NCBI GenBank assembly: GCA_020162035.1 | Contig: JAIUNM010000004.1 | Location: 158,818 to 222,817 of the forward strand | Length of the DNA stretch: 64,000 bases | Reading direction: 5' to 3' | Source of the DNA: Bacteroidota bacterium | GTDB lineage: Bacteria; Bacteroidota; Bacteroidia; B-17B0; Aurantibacillaceae | Part shown: piece by piece, positions 33,863 through 41,683 of the stretch | How positions within the stretch are numbered: position 1 is the stretch's first letter | Layout of the letters: each line of letters starts with the position of its first letter | Program-made: the position numbers and the translations under genes | Notes under the pieces: model-generated | Database searches by the model: none | Seen by the model: only the letters and a program-made list of their open reading frames with translations | What the model was told of the DNA's origin: nothing

Positions 33863-36004
33863 TTATTTGTTTTCTGATTGTACTGCTCCTTCTGGCTTAG
33901 GTAATAACACTTTTCGGCTTAATTTAATTTTTTTAGTTTTAGGATCATCGCCAATGTATTTAACTTGAACAACATCTCCCTCTTTAACTAAGCCTTCTAA
34001 TGAATCAATACGTTTCCAATCGTATTCGCTAATGTGTAATAAACCATCTTTACCTGGCATAATTTCTACAAATGCACCGTAAGGCATAATTGTTTTAACT
34101 TTAGCATCGTAAATTTCGCCAACTTCGGGCACTGCTACAATCCCTTTAATTTTTGCCATTGCAGCTTTAACTTCTGTTGCACTTGTGCCAAAAATTTCAA
34201 CTACACCAGTTTTTTCAACTTCAGTAATTACAATTGTAGTGTTGGTTTGTTTTTGCATTTCTTGAATTACTTTTCCGCCTGGCCCAATTACTGCGCCAAT
34301 AAATTCGCCTGGAATAACAATTTTTTCGAAACGAGGTGCGTGTTCTTTATAATCTTCGCGAGGTTCAGCAATTGCTTTAAGCATTTCGCCCATTATGTGT
34401 AAACGGCCTGCTTTTGCTTGGTCTAATGCTTTTGCCATTACTTCAAACGGTAAGCCATTAACTTTTAAATCCATTTGTACTGCAGTTATACCATCTTTAG
34501 TTCCACAAACTTTAAAATCCATGTCGCCTAAATGGTCTTCATCGCCTAAAATATCAGATAAAATAGCGTAGTTACCGCTATCATCGGTTATTAGCCCCAT
34601 AGCAATACCTGCAACTGGTTTTTTTATTTTAATACCAGCATCCATTAAAGCTAAAGTACCAGCGCAAACTGTTGCCATTGAGCTTGAGCCATTACTTTCT
34701 AAAATATCACTTACAATTCTTATTGTATAGCCTGTATCTGTTGGCACCATAGGTTTTAAAGCGCGTAAAGCTAAATTACCATGCCCTACTTCTCTTCTGC
34801 CTGGCCCACGGTTTGGTTTTGCTTCTCCTGTGCTAAATCCAGGAAAATTATAATGCAATAAAAATCTTTCTTCGCCTTGGTGAAAAGCGCCATCAATAAT
34901 TAAACCATCTTTTGGTGTACCTAAAGTTACAGTAGTTAACGATTGTGTTTCTCCTCTTGTAAAAATTGCGCTACCATGTGCTGATGGTAAATATGCCACC
35001 TCGCTCCAAATATTTCTAATATCTGTAGTTTTACGGCCATCTAACCTAACCTTTTCGGCTATAGCCATTTTACGTACGGCATTATATTCAACTTCGTGGT
35101 AATACTTTTTAATTAAACTTTCTTTTTCTTTTAATTCTTCGGCAGAAAATTGTTTTATAAATTGTTCGTATGGTGCTTTAAAATTGTCTTTTCGGTTTGA
35201 TTTGTTTGCGTCTAATTTTTTTGCAGCGGCATAAACAGCATCAAAAGTTTCGGTATGTACTTTTTTACGTAAATCTTCATCATTAACTTCATGACAATAT
35301 TCGCGTTTATTTTTTAACCCTGCTTTAACTGCAAATTCTTTTATTGCATTTATTTGAACTTTAATTGCTGCGTGTGCAAACTGAATAGCTTCAAGCATTT
35401 CTGCCTCGCTAATTTCGTGCATTTCGCCTTCAACCATTGCGATATCGGTTTCGTTAGCAGCAACAATCATATCTATTGTACTTAAAGCTAATTGACTTTT
35501 TGTGGGGTTAATAACTAACTTACCGTCAATTTTACCAACTCTTACTTCGCTAATAAGTGCATTGATAGGAATATCGCTAACTGCAATTGCAGCACTAGCA
35601 GCTAATCCCACTAAAGCATCGGGTAAAATTTCTTTATCTGCAGAAATTAATGACAACATAATTTGTGTATCACTATGGTAATCATCAGGGAATTGTGGGC
35701 GTAAAGCTCTATCTACAATTCTTGAAATTAATACTTCGTAATCAGATAATTTTGCTTCGCGTTTAAAAAATCCTCCAGGGAATCTTCCAGCGGCAGCGTA
35801 TTTTTCTTGATAATCAACTGTTAATGGTAAAAAATCTACTCCATCTTTTGCATCTTTGTTACTAACAATAGTTGCTAAAATCATGGTATTTCCTGCTTTA
35901 ACAACAACCGACCCATCGGCTTGTTTAGCTAATTTACCTGTTTCTAATGTAATTTCGAGCCCATTGCCCGAATCAAATTTGTGTTGTGTTCCTAATTGTG
36001 ACAT
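33863..36004 (-). CDS. pnp: Polyribonucleotide nucleotidyltransferase (PNPase)
   Basis: 713 residues from the ATG at 36004; seven further in-frame codons upstream overlap a hairpin and are not family-like. Two RNase PH domains ([20 protein letters not shown]; the catalytic-core [19 protein letters not shown]) flank the helical linker, then KH ([19 protein letters not shown], about residue 575) and S1 ([20 protein letters not shown], about 640). The enzyme degrades RNA from the 3' end using phosphate. Order rpsO-pnp is conserved across bacteria. A hairpin lies in its leader. Confidence 0.97.
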   Translation of the reverse strand: MSQLGTQHKFDSGNGLEITLETGKLAKQADGSVVVKAGNTMILATIVSNKDAKDGVDFLPLTVDYQEKYAAAGRFPGGFFKREAKLSDYEVLISRIVDRALRPQFPDDYHSDTQIMLSLISADKEILPDALVGLAASAAIAVSDIPINALISEVRVGKIDGKLVINPTKSQLALSTIDMIVAANETDIAMVEGEMHEISEAEMLEAIQFAHAAIKVQINAIKEFAVKAGLKNKREYCHEVNDEDLRKKVHTETFDAVYAAAKKLDANKSNRKDNFKAPYEQFIKQFSAEELKEKESLIKKYYHEVEYNAVRKMAIAEKVRLDGRKTTDIRNIWSEVAYLPSAHGSAIFTRGETQSLTTVTLGTPKDGLIIDGAFHQGEERFLLHYNFPGFSTGEAKPNRGPGRREVGHGNLALRALKPMVPTDTGYTIRIVSDILESNGSSSMATVCAGTLALMDAGIKIKKPVAGIAMGLITDDSGNYAILSDILGDEDHLGDMDFKVCGTKDGITAVQMDLKVNGLPFEVMAKALDQAKAGRLHIMGEMLKAIAEPREDYKEHAPRFEKIVIPGEFIGAVIGPGGKVIQEMQKQTNTTIVITEVEKTGVVEIFGTSATEVKAAMAKIKGIVAVPEVGEIYDAKVKTIMPYGAFVEIMPGKDGLLHISEYDWKRIDSLEGLVKEGDVVQVKYIGDDPKTKKIKLSRKVLLPKPEGAVQSENK

Positions 36005-36020
36005 ATTTTTTGTTTTTATA

Positions 36021-36039
36021 TACACGACCCTTTCGTGTA
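36021..36039 (-). promoter_or_regulatory. Hairpin in the pnp leader
   Basis: TACACGA (36021-36027) pairs perfectly with TCGTGTA (36033-36039), five-base loop, 17 bp upstream of the pnp ATG. It is distinct from the rpsO terminator and has no T-run after it, so it looks like an mRNA leader structure. Confidence 0.6.
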
Positions 36040-36060
36040 CTGGTTATTTTTATTATTATT

Positions 36061-36092
36061 AAAAAAAAAGCATTCCGATTGTTTCAGAATGC
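36061..36092 (-). terminator. Terminator after rpsO
   Basis: On the minus strand a 9-bp stem containing one G-U pair (36070-36078 with 36084-36092) is followed by nine Ts (36061-36069). It lies 30 bp after the rpsO stop and should limit read-through into pnp. Confidence 0.85.
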
Positions 36093-36121
36093 CCCCTTTT
36101 TCAAATTTCCAAATTATAAAA

Positions 36122-36391
36122 TTATTTACGAATATCTAAAGTTTTGATAATTGCGCGGTAACGCATTAAATCAGTTTTCTTTAAATAATCTAATAAAGCA
36201 CGACGTTTACCAACTAAATTTAATAAGGCACGTTGTGTTCCAAAATCTTTTTTATTACTTTTTAAATGACCTGTTAAATGATCAATTCTTAATGTAAACA
36301 AGGCTATTTGAGATTCAGAAGTGCCTGTGTTTTTCTCGTTTCCACCGTGTTTTTTAAAAATGTCTTTCTTTACTTGAGATGTTAAATACAT
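36122..36391 (-). CDS. rpsO: Ribosomal protein S15
   Basis: 89 residues, full family length. Conserved RNA-binding segments are seen: GTSESQIALFTLRIDHLTGH, KKDFGTQRALLNLVGKRRAL and LDYLKKTDLMRYRAIIKTL. S15 binds the central domain of 16S rRNA early in 30S assembly. It has its own strong promoter and terminator, with pnp downstream. Confidence 0.98.
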   Translation of the reverse strand: MYLTSQVKKDIFKKHGGNEKNTGTSESQIALFTLRIDHLTGHLKSNKKDFGTQRALLNLVGKRRALLDYLKKTDLMRYRAIIKTLDIRK

Positions 36392-36414
36392 TGTTTTATT
36401 TTTTAAATAGGGTG

Positions 36415-36445
36415 CAAATATAGTAAAATATTATTAATTATCAAA
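36415..36445 (-). promoter_or_regulatory. Promoter of rpsO
   Basis: TTTG (36442-36445), 19-bp spacer, TATATTTG (36415-36422): perfect consensus. The start point near 36408 gives a leader of about 17 nt. Confidence 0.85.
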
Positions 36446-36456
36446 GTTTAATGCAT

Positions 36457-36487
36457 AAAAAAACCCTTAAACATTAGCTTAAGGGTT
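36457..36487 (-). terminator. Terminator of the small lipoprotein gene
   Basis: A 9-bp stem AACCCTTAA/TTAAGGGTT (36462-36470 with 36479-36487), followed on the minus strand by a T-run (36457-36463). It lies 21 bp after the stop at 36509. Confidence 0.88.
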
Positions 36488-36508
36488 AATTTTTACCTTT
36501 TAAAAAGA

Positions 36509-36772
36509 TTATTTCTTTTTAGCAGGAGCTAATTTAGCTAAAGAATCAGCAATACGAGCAGAATCAGCTTTTGCTTTTTCAGCAGCAGCAGCAGCATCAG
36601 CAGCAGCTTGAGCTTCAACAGCAGCGATTGAATCTTGTTTCATTTTTTCTACAGCAGCAATTGAATCAGCTTTTGCTTTCTCACGAGCTTCGATTTCTTC
36701 TTTAGAAGGACCACAAGCAACAAAAGTAGCAGATAAAGCAGCTACTGCAATGATAGATAATACTTTTTTCAT
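36509..36772 (-). CDS. Small Ala/Lys-rich lipoprotein
   Basis: 87 residues. Lipobox at AALSATFVAC (Cys20) followed by GPSKEEIEARE. The mature part is a continuous Ala/Glu/Lys/Asp helix with recurring (A/Q)DS(I/A) units: KADSIAAVEK, KQDSIAAVEA, KADSARIADSLA, ending PAKKK. This looks like a coiled-coil, Lpp-like or filament-type lipoprotein, perhaps bound to peptidoglycan through the basic tail, but there is no proven homology. Single gene with its own promoter and terminator, which suggests high expression. Confidence 0.85.
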   Translation of the reverse strand: MKKVLSIIAVAALSATFVACGPSKEEIEAREKAKADSIAAVEKMKQDSIAAVEAQAAADAAAAAEKAKADSARIADSLAKLAPAKKK

Positions 36773-36806
36773 TTTTTAAGTTTATTTTTTTGGTTAAATT
36801 TGAGCG

Positions 36807-36835
36807 CAAAAATACAGTTTTTTATTTTATAACAA
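36807..36835 (-). promoter_or_regulatory. Promoter of the small lipoprotein gene
   Basis: TATTTTTG (36807-36814) preceded after 18 bp by TTG (36833-36835) on the minus strand. The start point near 36800 leaves a leader of about 28 nt. Confidence 0.65.
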
Positions 36836-36887
36836 AAAAAAAGTTAAATTTTTTTTAAAAAAATATAAAATTTAATAATTAAACCCT

Positions 36888-37931
36888 ATGTACAGCATTT
36901 TAAAGTACTTTTTATTTAAAAATCCACCTGAAAAAGCACACTATTTAACCTTTAATTTATTAAAAATTGGTAAATGGATACCATTATTTTATCCAATAAT
37001 GAGATTAATTTACAAAAAACAGTATCCAGCATTAAAAAAAACAGTTTTTGGTTTAACTTTTAATAACCCCGTTGGTTTAGCGGCAGGGTTAGACAAAGAT
37101 GCAACAGCTTTTAACGAATTAGGTAATTTTGGATTTGGATTTATAGAAATTGGTACAGTTACACCAAAGCCTCAAGATGGTAACGGAAAACCTCGTTTAT
37201 TTAGATTAATTAATGATGAAGCGCTAATTAACAGGATGGGTTTTAACAATAAAGGAGTTGATGAAGCTGCTAAATTACTTAAATACAGAAAAAACAACTC
37301 ATTAATAATCGGCGGAAATATTGGGAAAAATAAAATTACTCCTAACGAAAAAGCTGTAGATGATTACATTTACTGCTTTAATTCTTTATACGATGTTGTA
37401 GATTATTTTGTTGTTAATGTTTCGTCGCCAAACACACCAAATTTAAGAGAATTACAAGAAAAAGAACCTCTTACAAATTTATTAAATACACTACAACAAC
37501 TTAATAAAACCAAAACAAAACCAAAACCCATTTTATTAAAAATTGCCCCCGATTTAACAAATACACAATTAGATGATATTATTGAAATAGTTAAAAGCAC
37601 AAAAATTGCTGGAGTTGTTGCCACTAATACAACTATTAGCCGCGATGGTTTAACCTATACAACCGAAGAAATTAAAAAAATAGGAATTGGTGGTTTAAGT
37701 GGGAAACCATTAACCAAAAGAAGTACAGAAGTAATAAAATATTTAAAGCAAACTTCAAATAATGCGTTTCCGGTTATAGGTGTAGGTGGCATTCATTGTG
37801 CGCAAGATGCTATTGATAAAATTAATGCGGGGGCTGATTTGTTACAACTTTATACCGGCTTTATATATGAAGGTCCAGCATTAATAAAAGAGATTAATGA
37901 AGCATTAATAAACAATCATATAAAAAAATAA
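36888..37931 (+). CDS. pyrD: Dihydroorotate dehydrogenase, quinone-type (class 2)
   Basis: 347 residues. The N-terminal helices ([20 protein letters not shown]) are the membrane-attachment part of class 2 enzymes. FMN-site motifs follow: [52 protein letters not shown] (catalytic Ser), [14 protein letters not shown], and [14 protein letters not shown] near the end. It oxidises dihydroorotate to orotate and passes electrons to quinone. Convergent with the next gene, stops only 2 bp apart, no terminator between them. Confidence 0.96.
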   Translation: MYSILKYFLFKNPPEKAHYLTFNLLKIGKWIPLFYPIMRLIYKKQYPALKKTVFGLTFNNPVGLAAGLDKDATAFNELGNFGFGFIEIGTVTPKPQDGNGKPRLFRLINDEALINRMGFNNKGVDEAAKLLKYRKNNSLIIGGNIGKNKITPNEKAVDDYIYCFNSLYDVVDYFVVNVSSPNTPNLRELQEKEPLTNLLNTLQQLNKTKTKPKPILLKIAPDLTNTQLDDIIEIVKSTKIAGVVATNTTISRDGLTYTTEEIKKIGIGGLSGKPLTKRSTEVIKYLKQTSNNAFPVIGVGGIHCAQDAIDKINAGADLLQLYTGFIYEGPALIKEINEALINNHIKK

Positions 37932-37933
37932 AA

Positions 37934-39373
37934 TTATTTTTTTATATTTCTTTCTAAATACTTATTAGTAGGTAATAAACTTTGCTGAATGCGTTTTGCA
38001 TAATTAATGCTTTCTAAAATTTCTTTTTGTTTAATTTCGACTTCTGTTTTTTGTTGTTCAATTATTTTTCTTTGTTTTTGTGATGCTTTATATCTATTTA
38101 AAATAAAAATTACAACACAAATAATAACAAATATAAATCCAGTTAATAGTTTTTTTTGCGTTTTTTCTTCATTAATTTTTAGTTCGTTAATTTTATTTTC
38201 TTCGACAGATTTAATACTATCAGTTATATGCATAGTTGCATATTCGGTTTGATATTTTGTTTCAATTACTTTTTTATTATTCTTTTCTAAAGCAACACTA
38301 TCTTTATATTTAATATATAATTTAAAATTATTAAATGCACTTTTAAAATTATTTCTTGAACTATCAATCTTAACTAAGTATAAATGTGCTTCTTCAAGTA
38401 GATCAAATTGTGAAAAGTTATTTGCAATTAATATTGCTTTATTAATTTCTTCATAAGCTATATTAAATTTTTTTAATTTAATATAGGCTTTACCAATATT
38501 AATATATGCTAATGCAAGTTCGCTTGTGTTATTTAAACGAATCATATCTTTTAAAAAAATATTATATGAATTTAAAGCTTTATTAGGCTCATTGTTTTGT
38601 AAGTATAAATCTCCTAAATTTGATTCTACTCCAGAAATTCCTTCGCTAAACCCTACTTTTTCAAAATATTTTTTTGAGATTGAAAATTTTTCTTCAGCTA
38701 TTTTATATTTTCCCAATTCTTTATAAATTAAACCTAACTCATTGTAATTAAAACCTAGCCAGTTAAAATTACTATTTAACTTATTAATTGGTATAGCCTT
38801 ATTTACATACTTTATTGCAAATTCTAAATTATTTAAACTATGATAAATATGCCCAATATTATGTAAAACACCAGCCATATTCTTAGAGTCATTTAATAAT
38901 TCCCTAATTTCATAAGATTTTAAATAATTATTTAAAGCTAATTTATATTCTCTTTTGCTTTTATACACTATCCCTAAATCGTTGTAAACAATTGCTAATC
39001 TATCTAAATTGTTGTTTTTTCTATGTAAATTTTCTGCTTTTTGATATTGTTTAATTGCATCACTGTATTTTGCTTGTTTATTTTTATATAATCCAATATA
39101 CATTATAGAATTTGCAAAATGATTTATGTTTGTTTTACTCGTTGAATCTTTTAAATAATTAATATAAGCAAGACTATTTGTAGCTGTTACATATTTTTCT
39201 AAAGAATCAATGTTTCCTGAATTATTATAGAAGTTAGAAATTCTAAACAATGTTTTAATTTTAAGGCTATCATTCTGACTCAACAATAAAGCATCCTTTA
39301 AAGAGTCTATATTATTTTGAGCTTTTAATATAAAGCCACTTAAAAAAAATAAATATAAAATACAGAATTTCAA
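37934..39373 (-). CDS. TPR membrane protein ending where a SpoIIE phosphatase domain usually begins
   Basis: 479 residues with a signal peptide (MKFCILYLFFLSGFILKAQ), about eight TPR units (AIVYNDLGIVYKSKREYKLA, ELGLIYKELGKYKIAEEKFS, and so on), one membrane helix (GFIFVIICVVIFIL, about residue 410) and a coiled coil ending ESINYAKRIQQSLLP then TNKYLERNIKK. In relatives that last motif links to a SpoIIE/PP2C domain; here the protein stops, so no catalytic domain is encoded. The start is TTG at 39373. It could be a natural sensor without output domain, or a truncation product. Confidence 0.8.
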   Translation of the reverse strand: MKFCILYLFFLSGFILKAQNNIDSLKDALLLSQNDSLKIKTLFRISNFYNNSGNIDSLEKYVTATNSLAYINYLKDSTSKTNINHFANSIMYIGLYKNKQAKYSDAIKQYQKAENLHRKNNNLDRLAIVYNDLGIVYKSKREYKLALNNYLKSYEIRELLNDSKNMAGVLHNIGHIYHSLNNLEFAIKYVNKAIPINKLNSNFNWLGFNYNELGLIYKELGKYKIAEEKFSISKKYFEKVGFSEGISGVESNLGDLYLQNNEPNKALNSYNIFLKDMIRLNNTSELALAYINIGKAYIKLKKFNIAYEEINKAILIANNFSQFDLLEEAHLYLVKIDSSRNNFKSAFNNFKLYIKYKDSVALEKNNKKVIETKYQTEYATMHITDSIKSVEENKINELKINEEKTQKKLLTGFIFVIICVVIFILNRYKASQKQRKIIEQQKTEVEIKQKEILESINYAKRIQQSLLPTNKYLERNIKK

Positions 39374-39410
39374 TTATTTAATCAAATATAAAAATAAATT
39401 ATAAATATAA

Positions 39411-39440
39411 TAAAAGCCCCCTAATATAAGGAGGCTTTTA
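39411..39440 (-). terminator. Terminator of tRNA-Met
   Basis: TAAAAGCC pairs with GGCTTTTA, continued after one mismatch by CCT/AGG (39411-39422 with 39429-39440). On the minus strand it lies just past the tRNA 3' end and is followed by T-rich sequence. Confidence 0.7.
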
Positions 39441-39444
39441 AAAG

Positions 39445-39518
39445 TAGCGGAAACGGGAGTTGAACCCGTGACCTCAGGGTTATGAATCCTGTGCTCTAAC
39501 CAACTGAGCTATCCCGCC
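39445..39518 (-). tRNA. tRNA-Met (anticodon CAT)
   Basis: A 74-nt cloverleaf: acceptor GGCGGGA with TTCCGCT (two G-U pairs), D-arm AGCTCAGTTGGTTAGAGC, anticodon loop TTCATAA (anticodon at 39482-39484), T-arm with GTTCAACT, discriminator A. CCA is not encoded. The anticodon stem closes with an A31-C39 mismatch. The first pair and anticodon stem do not fit an initiator tRNA; elongator Met is preferred over the lysidine-modified Ile type, which shares the CAT anticodon. Confidence 0.92.
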
Positions 39519-39532
39519 ATAAAATTGGGTTG

Positions 39533-39563
39533 CAAAAATACAATTTTGTTAAATAAAAAGCAA
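39533..39563 (-). promoter_or_regulatory. Promoter of tRNA-Met
   Basis: TTG (39561-39563), 20-bp spacer, TATTTTTG (39533-39540) on the minus strand, with the -7 box ending 14 bp before the tRNA 5' end. Confidence 0.75.
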
Positions 39564-39589
39564 GTATTAAAAAAAATAGTTGCTTTTTG

Positions 39590-39620
39590 TTTGGAATCTT
39601 AAAAATAGTTTATATATTTC
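39590..39620 (+). promoter_or_regulatory. Promoter of the H1-like/START gene
   Basis: TTTG (39590-39593), 19-bp spacer, TATATTTC (39613-39620), one base off consensus. Its position downstream of the first in-frame start-like codon (39580) is why the ATG at 39637 is taken as the true start. Confidence 0.65.
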
Positions 39621-39636
39621 TGAAAATTTTTCCGTT

Positions 39637-40677
39637 ATGTCGAAAAAAAATAAGGTTTCGTCTGCAAAAAAAGCAAAAACAAAAACTGCAGCTAAACAAA
39701 TAAAAAAAAATAAAATAGCTGCTAAACCTAAAAACAAGGCGGTTAAAAAAACTGTTGCTAAAAAAGCTGTTGTTAAAAAATCAACAAAAGCTAAACCTGT
39801 AGCTAAAAAAATTATAGCTAAAAAAGCAGTAAAATCAAAGCCAATAGCTAAAAAGCAAGCGGTTAAAAAACAAATTATAAAAAAAACTGCACCTAAAAAA
39901 GTTGCTAAGCCAGTAAAAAAAGTAGTTGTTAAAGCGGTAAAAAACAAAGTTGCTACTGTAAAACCTAAAACAAAAGTTAAAGCAACACTTAAAACAAAAC
40001 CAGTTAAATTAGTTCAAAAAACTAAACCAACTCCTATTGTTAAGCCAATAACAAAGGTAAAAGAGGAAATAAAAACTGACACAAAAATAAAAACAGTAAC
40101 TAAGACAGAACCTAAAATAGCACCAACTACATCAAAAACAATTGAAACCAGTAAAGATGTAATTGCAATAACAAACAATATTCCTAAAGTTATAAAAGAT
40201 GAAATTTCATCAAGTAAAATAAATTCTATTTCAAGCAGTATTACAAATCCATTAAAAACAAACGATTCGTACGCTGTTAAATCTGAAAAAGAACCCAATG
40301 GAAAATATGAAATGGAATTTATTGTAAAATCATCGGCAGATTTACTATTTGAATTTTTATATACTTCAAGCGGATTATCTGAATGGTTTTGCGATGATGT
40401 AAATATTAGAAACGGTATTTATACATTTGTATGGGATGGTCAATTACAACAAGCAAGATTGCTTAAAACTATTGAAAATCAATTAGTTAGATTTCAATGG
40501 GTAGATAAGGTTGATGGAAGTTATTTTGAATTTAAAATTCAAAAAGATGAATTAACAAACGATATATCATTAATAGTTACAGATTTTGCAGAAAACACTC
40601 AAGATGCAAACTCTTCAAAATTATTATGGCAAAGTCAAGTTGATAAATTATTGCACGTTATTGGGTCTATATTTTAA
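39637..40677 (+). CDS. Histone-H1-like Lys/Ala-rich domain fused to a START-like (SRPBCC) domain
   Basis: 346 residues. Residues 1 to about 135 are Lys/Ala/Val/Pro repeats of the histone H1/HU-tail type (KKTVAKKAVVKKS, KPVAKKIIAKKA, KKVAKPVKKVV). A Thr/Lys/Ser-rich linker runs to about 220. Residues 222-346 match the Bacteroidota START-like domain (SSGLSEWFCDDVNI, TFVWDGQLQQARLL, SYFEFKIQKDELTNDISLIV, LLWQSQVDKLLHVIGS). START-like domains bind hydrophobic ligands; the basic tail should bind DNA or RNA. The standalone START-like protein is normally about 130 residues, so the fusion is unusual. Single gene with promoter and terminator. Confidence 0.85.
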   Translation: MSKKNKVSSAKKAKTKTAAKQIKKNKIAAKPKNKAVKKTVAKKAVVKKSTKAKPVAKKIIAKKAVKSKPIAKKQAVKKQIIKKTAPKKVAKPVKKVVVKAVKNKVATVKPKTKVKATLKTKPVKLVQKTKPTPIVKPITKVKEEIKTDTKIKTVTKTEPKIAPTTSKTIETSKDVIAITNNIPKVIKDEISSSKINSISSSITNPLKTNDSYAVKSEKEPNGKYEMEFIVKSSADLLFEFLYTSSGLSEWFCDDVNIRNGIYTFVWDGQLQQARLLKTIENQLVRFQWVDKVDGSYFEFKIQKDELTNDISLIVTDFAENTQDANSSKLLWQSQVDKLLHVIGSIF

Positions 40678-40704
40678 TTAAATCGTTTATTATTAGCACT
40701 TTGC

Positions 40705-40738
40705 AAACTGTTTATAGAAATGTAAACAGTTTTTTTAT
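40705..40738 (+). terminator. Terminator of the H1-like/START gene
   Basis: A perfect 10-bp stem AAACTGTTTA/TAAACAGTTT (40705-40714 with 40723-40732) followed by a T-run. Confidence 0.9.
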
Positions 40739-40795
40739 TTTTCATTTTTTTATTCCAAAAAAAATATTTTCTTTTGCAGAAAATTAGAATTTACT

Positions 40796-41017
40796 ATGTA
40801 TTGGACATTGGAATTGGCAAGTTGGTTAGAAGATGCACCTTGGCCAGCAACTAAAGATGAGTTAATAGATTTTTCGATGAGAAGTGGAGCTCCAATGGAG
40901 GTAATTGAAAATTTACAAGAAATGGAAGACGAAGGCGAAAGCTACGAAAACATTGAAGAAATTTGGCCAGACTATCCTACAAAAGACGACTTTTTCTTTA
41001 ATGAAGATGAATTTTAA
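40796..41017 (+). CDS. DUF2795 domain protein
   Basis: 73 residues, acidic, matching the short DUF2795 family conserved across Bacteroidota from MYWTLELASWLEDAPWPATK through AMPMEVIENLQEMEDEG-like centre (GAPMEVIENLQEMEDEG) to the end IWPDYPTKDDFFFNEDEF. No catalytic residues are known and function is undetermined. It precedes ruvA by 66 bp on the same strand. Confidence 0.9.
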   Translation: MYWTLELASWLEDAPWPATKDELIDFSMRSGAPMEVIENLQEMEDEGESYENIEEIWPDYPTKDDFFFNEDEF

Positions 41018-41083
41018 AATTAATTAAATTAATTCGTTTTTCTTTCTATTTAATAAGTATAAATCCCTATATTTAAAGGTTTT

Positions 41084-41680
41084 ATGATTAATTATGTAAC
41101 AGGTAATTTAACATCGTTAAATCCTGCTTTTGCAATAATAGAAACAAATGGTGTTGGATATGGTTTATATATCTCACTTCAAACCTATTCTTTAATTCAA
41201 AATCAAACAACTTCTAAATTATTTACTGAAAGCGTTTATATTAGAGATGATAACCCTAAACATTATGGCTTTGCTACCGAAGAAGAAAGAGATTTATTTA
41301 GAAAATTAATATCTGTTAGTGGTGTTGGAGGAGCAAGTGCAATACTTATGTTATCAAGCCTAAGTGCACCCGAAATTGCAGGCGCAATTAATACAGCAAA
41401 TGTTACTATGCTTAAAAGCATTAAAGGCATTGGCGATAAAACAGCGCAACGCATTGTTGTTGATTTAAAAGGTAAATTAGGTAAACACGAAGGAGGAATT
41501 TCACAGATTTTAACAACATCGTACAATAAAAATAAAGACGAGGCGTTAATGGCTTTAACCACTTTGGGTTTTCCTAAAATAGCTGCAGAAAAAGCAATAG
41601 AAAAGGCAATAAAACAACAAGGTGTAAATACAGATAATGTTGAACAATTAATAAAACAAGCTTTAAAAAATTTCAATTAA
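41084..41680 (+). CDS. ruvA: Holliday junction DNA helicase subunit RuvA
   Basis: 198 residues. Domain I starts MINYVTGNLTSLNPAFAIIE; the two helix-hairpin-helix motifs show as VSGVGGASAILMLSSL and IKGIGDKTAQRIVVDLKGK; the C-terminal domain III ends NVEQLIKQALKNF. RuvA tetramers bind the four-way junction and load the RuvB motor. The sprA start follows after 3 bp, an arrangement conserved in Bacteroidota. Confidence 0.97.
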   Translation: MINYVTGNLTSLNPAFAIIETNGVGYGLYISLQTYSLIQNQTTSKLFTESVYIRDDNPKHYGFATEEERDLFRKLISVSGVGGASAILMLSSLSAPEIAGAINTANVTMLKSIKGIGDKTAQRIVVDLKGKLGKHEGGISQILTTSYNKNKDEALMALTTLGFPKIAAEKAIEKAIKQQGVNTDNVEQLIKQALKNFN

Positions 41681-41683
41681 TCC

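Noticed and set aside
39445..39518. Initiator tRNA-fMet or tRNA-Ile2 for the CAT tRNA
   Set aside because: No C1-A72 mismatch or triple G-C anticodon stem as in initiators; overall sequence fits elongator Met better, though Ile2 cannot be fully excluded without a model search.
39567..39947. Hydrophobic 126-codon frame on the minus strand opposite the H1-like domain
   Set aside because: It is the mirror of the Lys/Ala repeats (Phe/Leu-rich by complement) and overlaps the tRNA promoter and a better supported gene.
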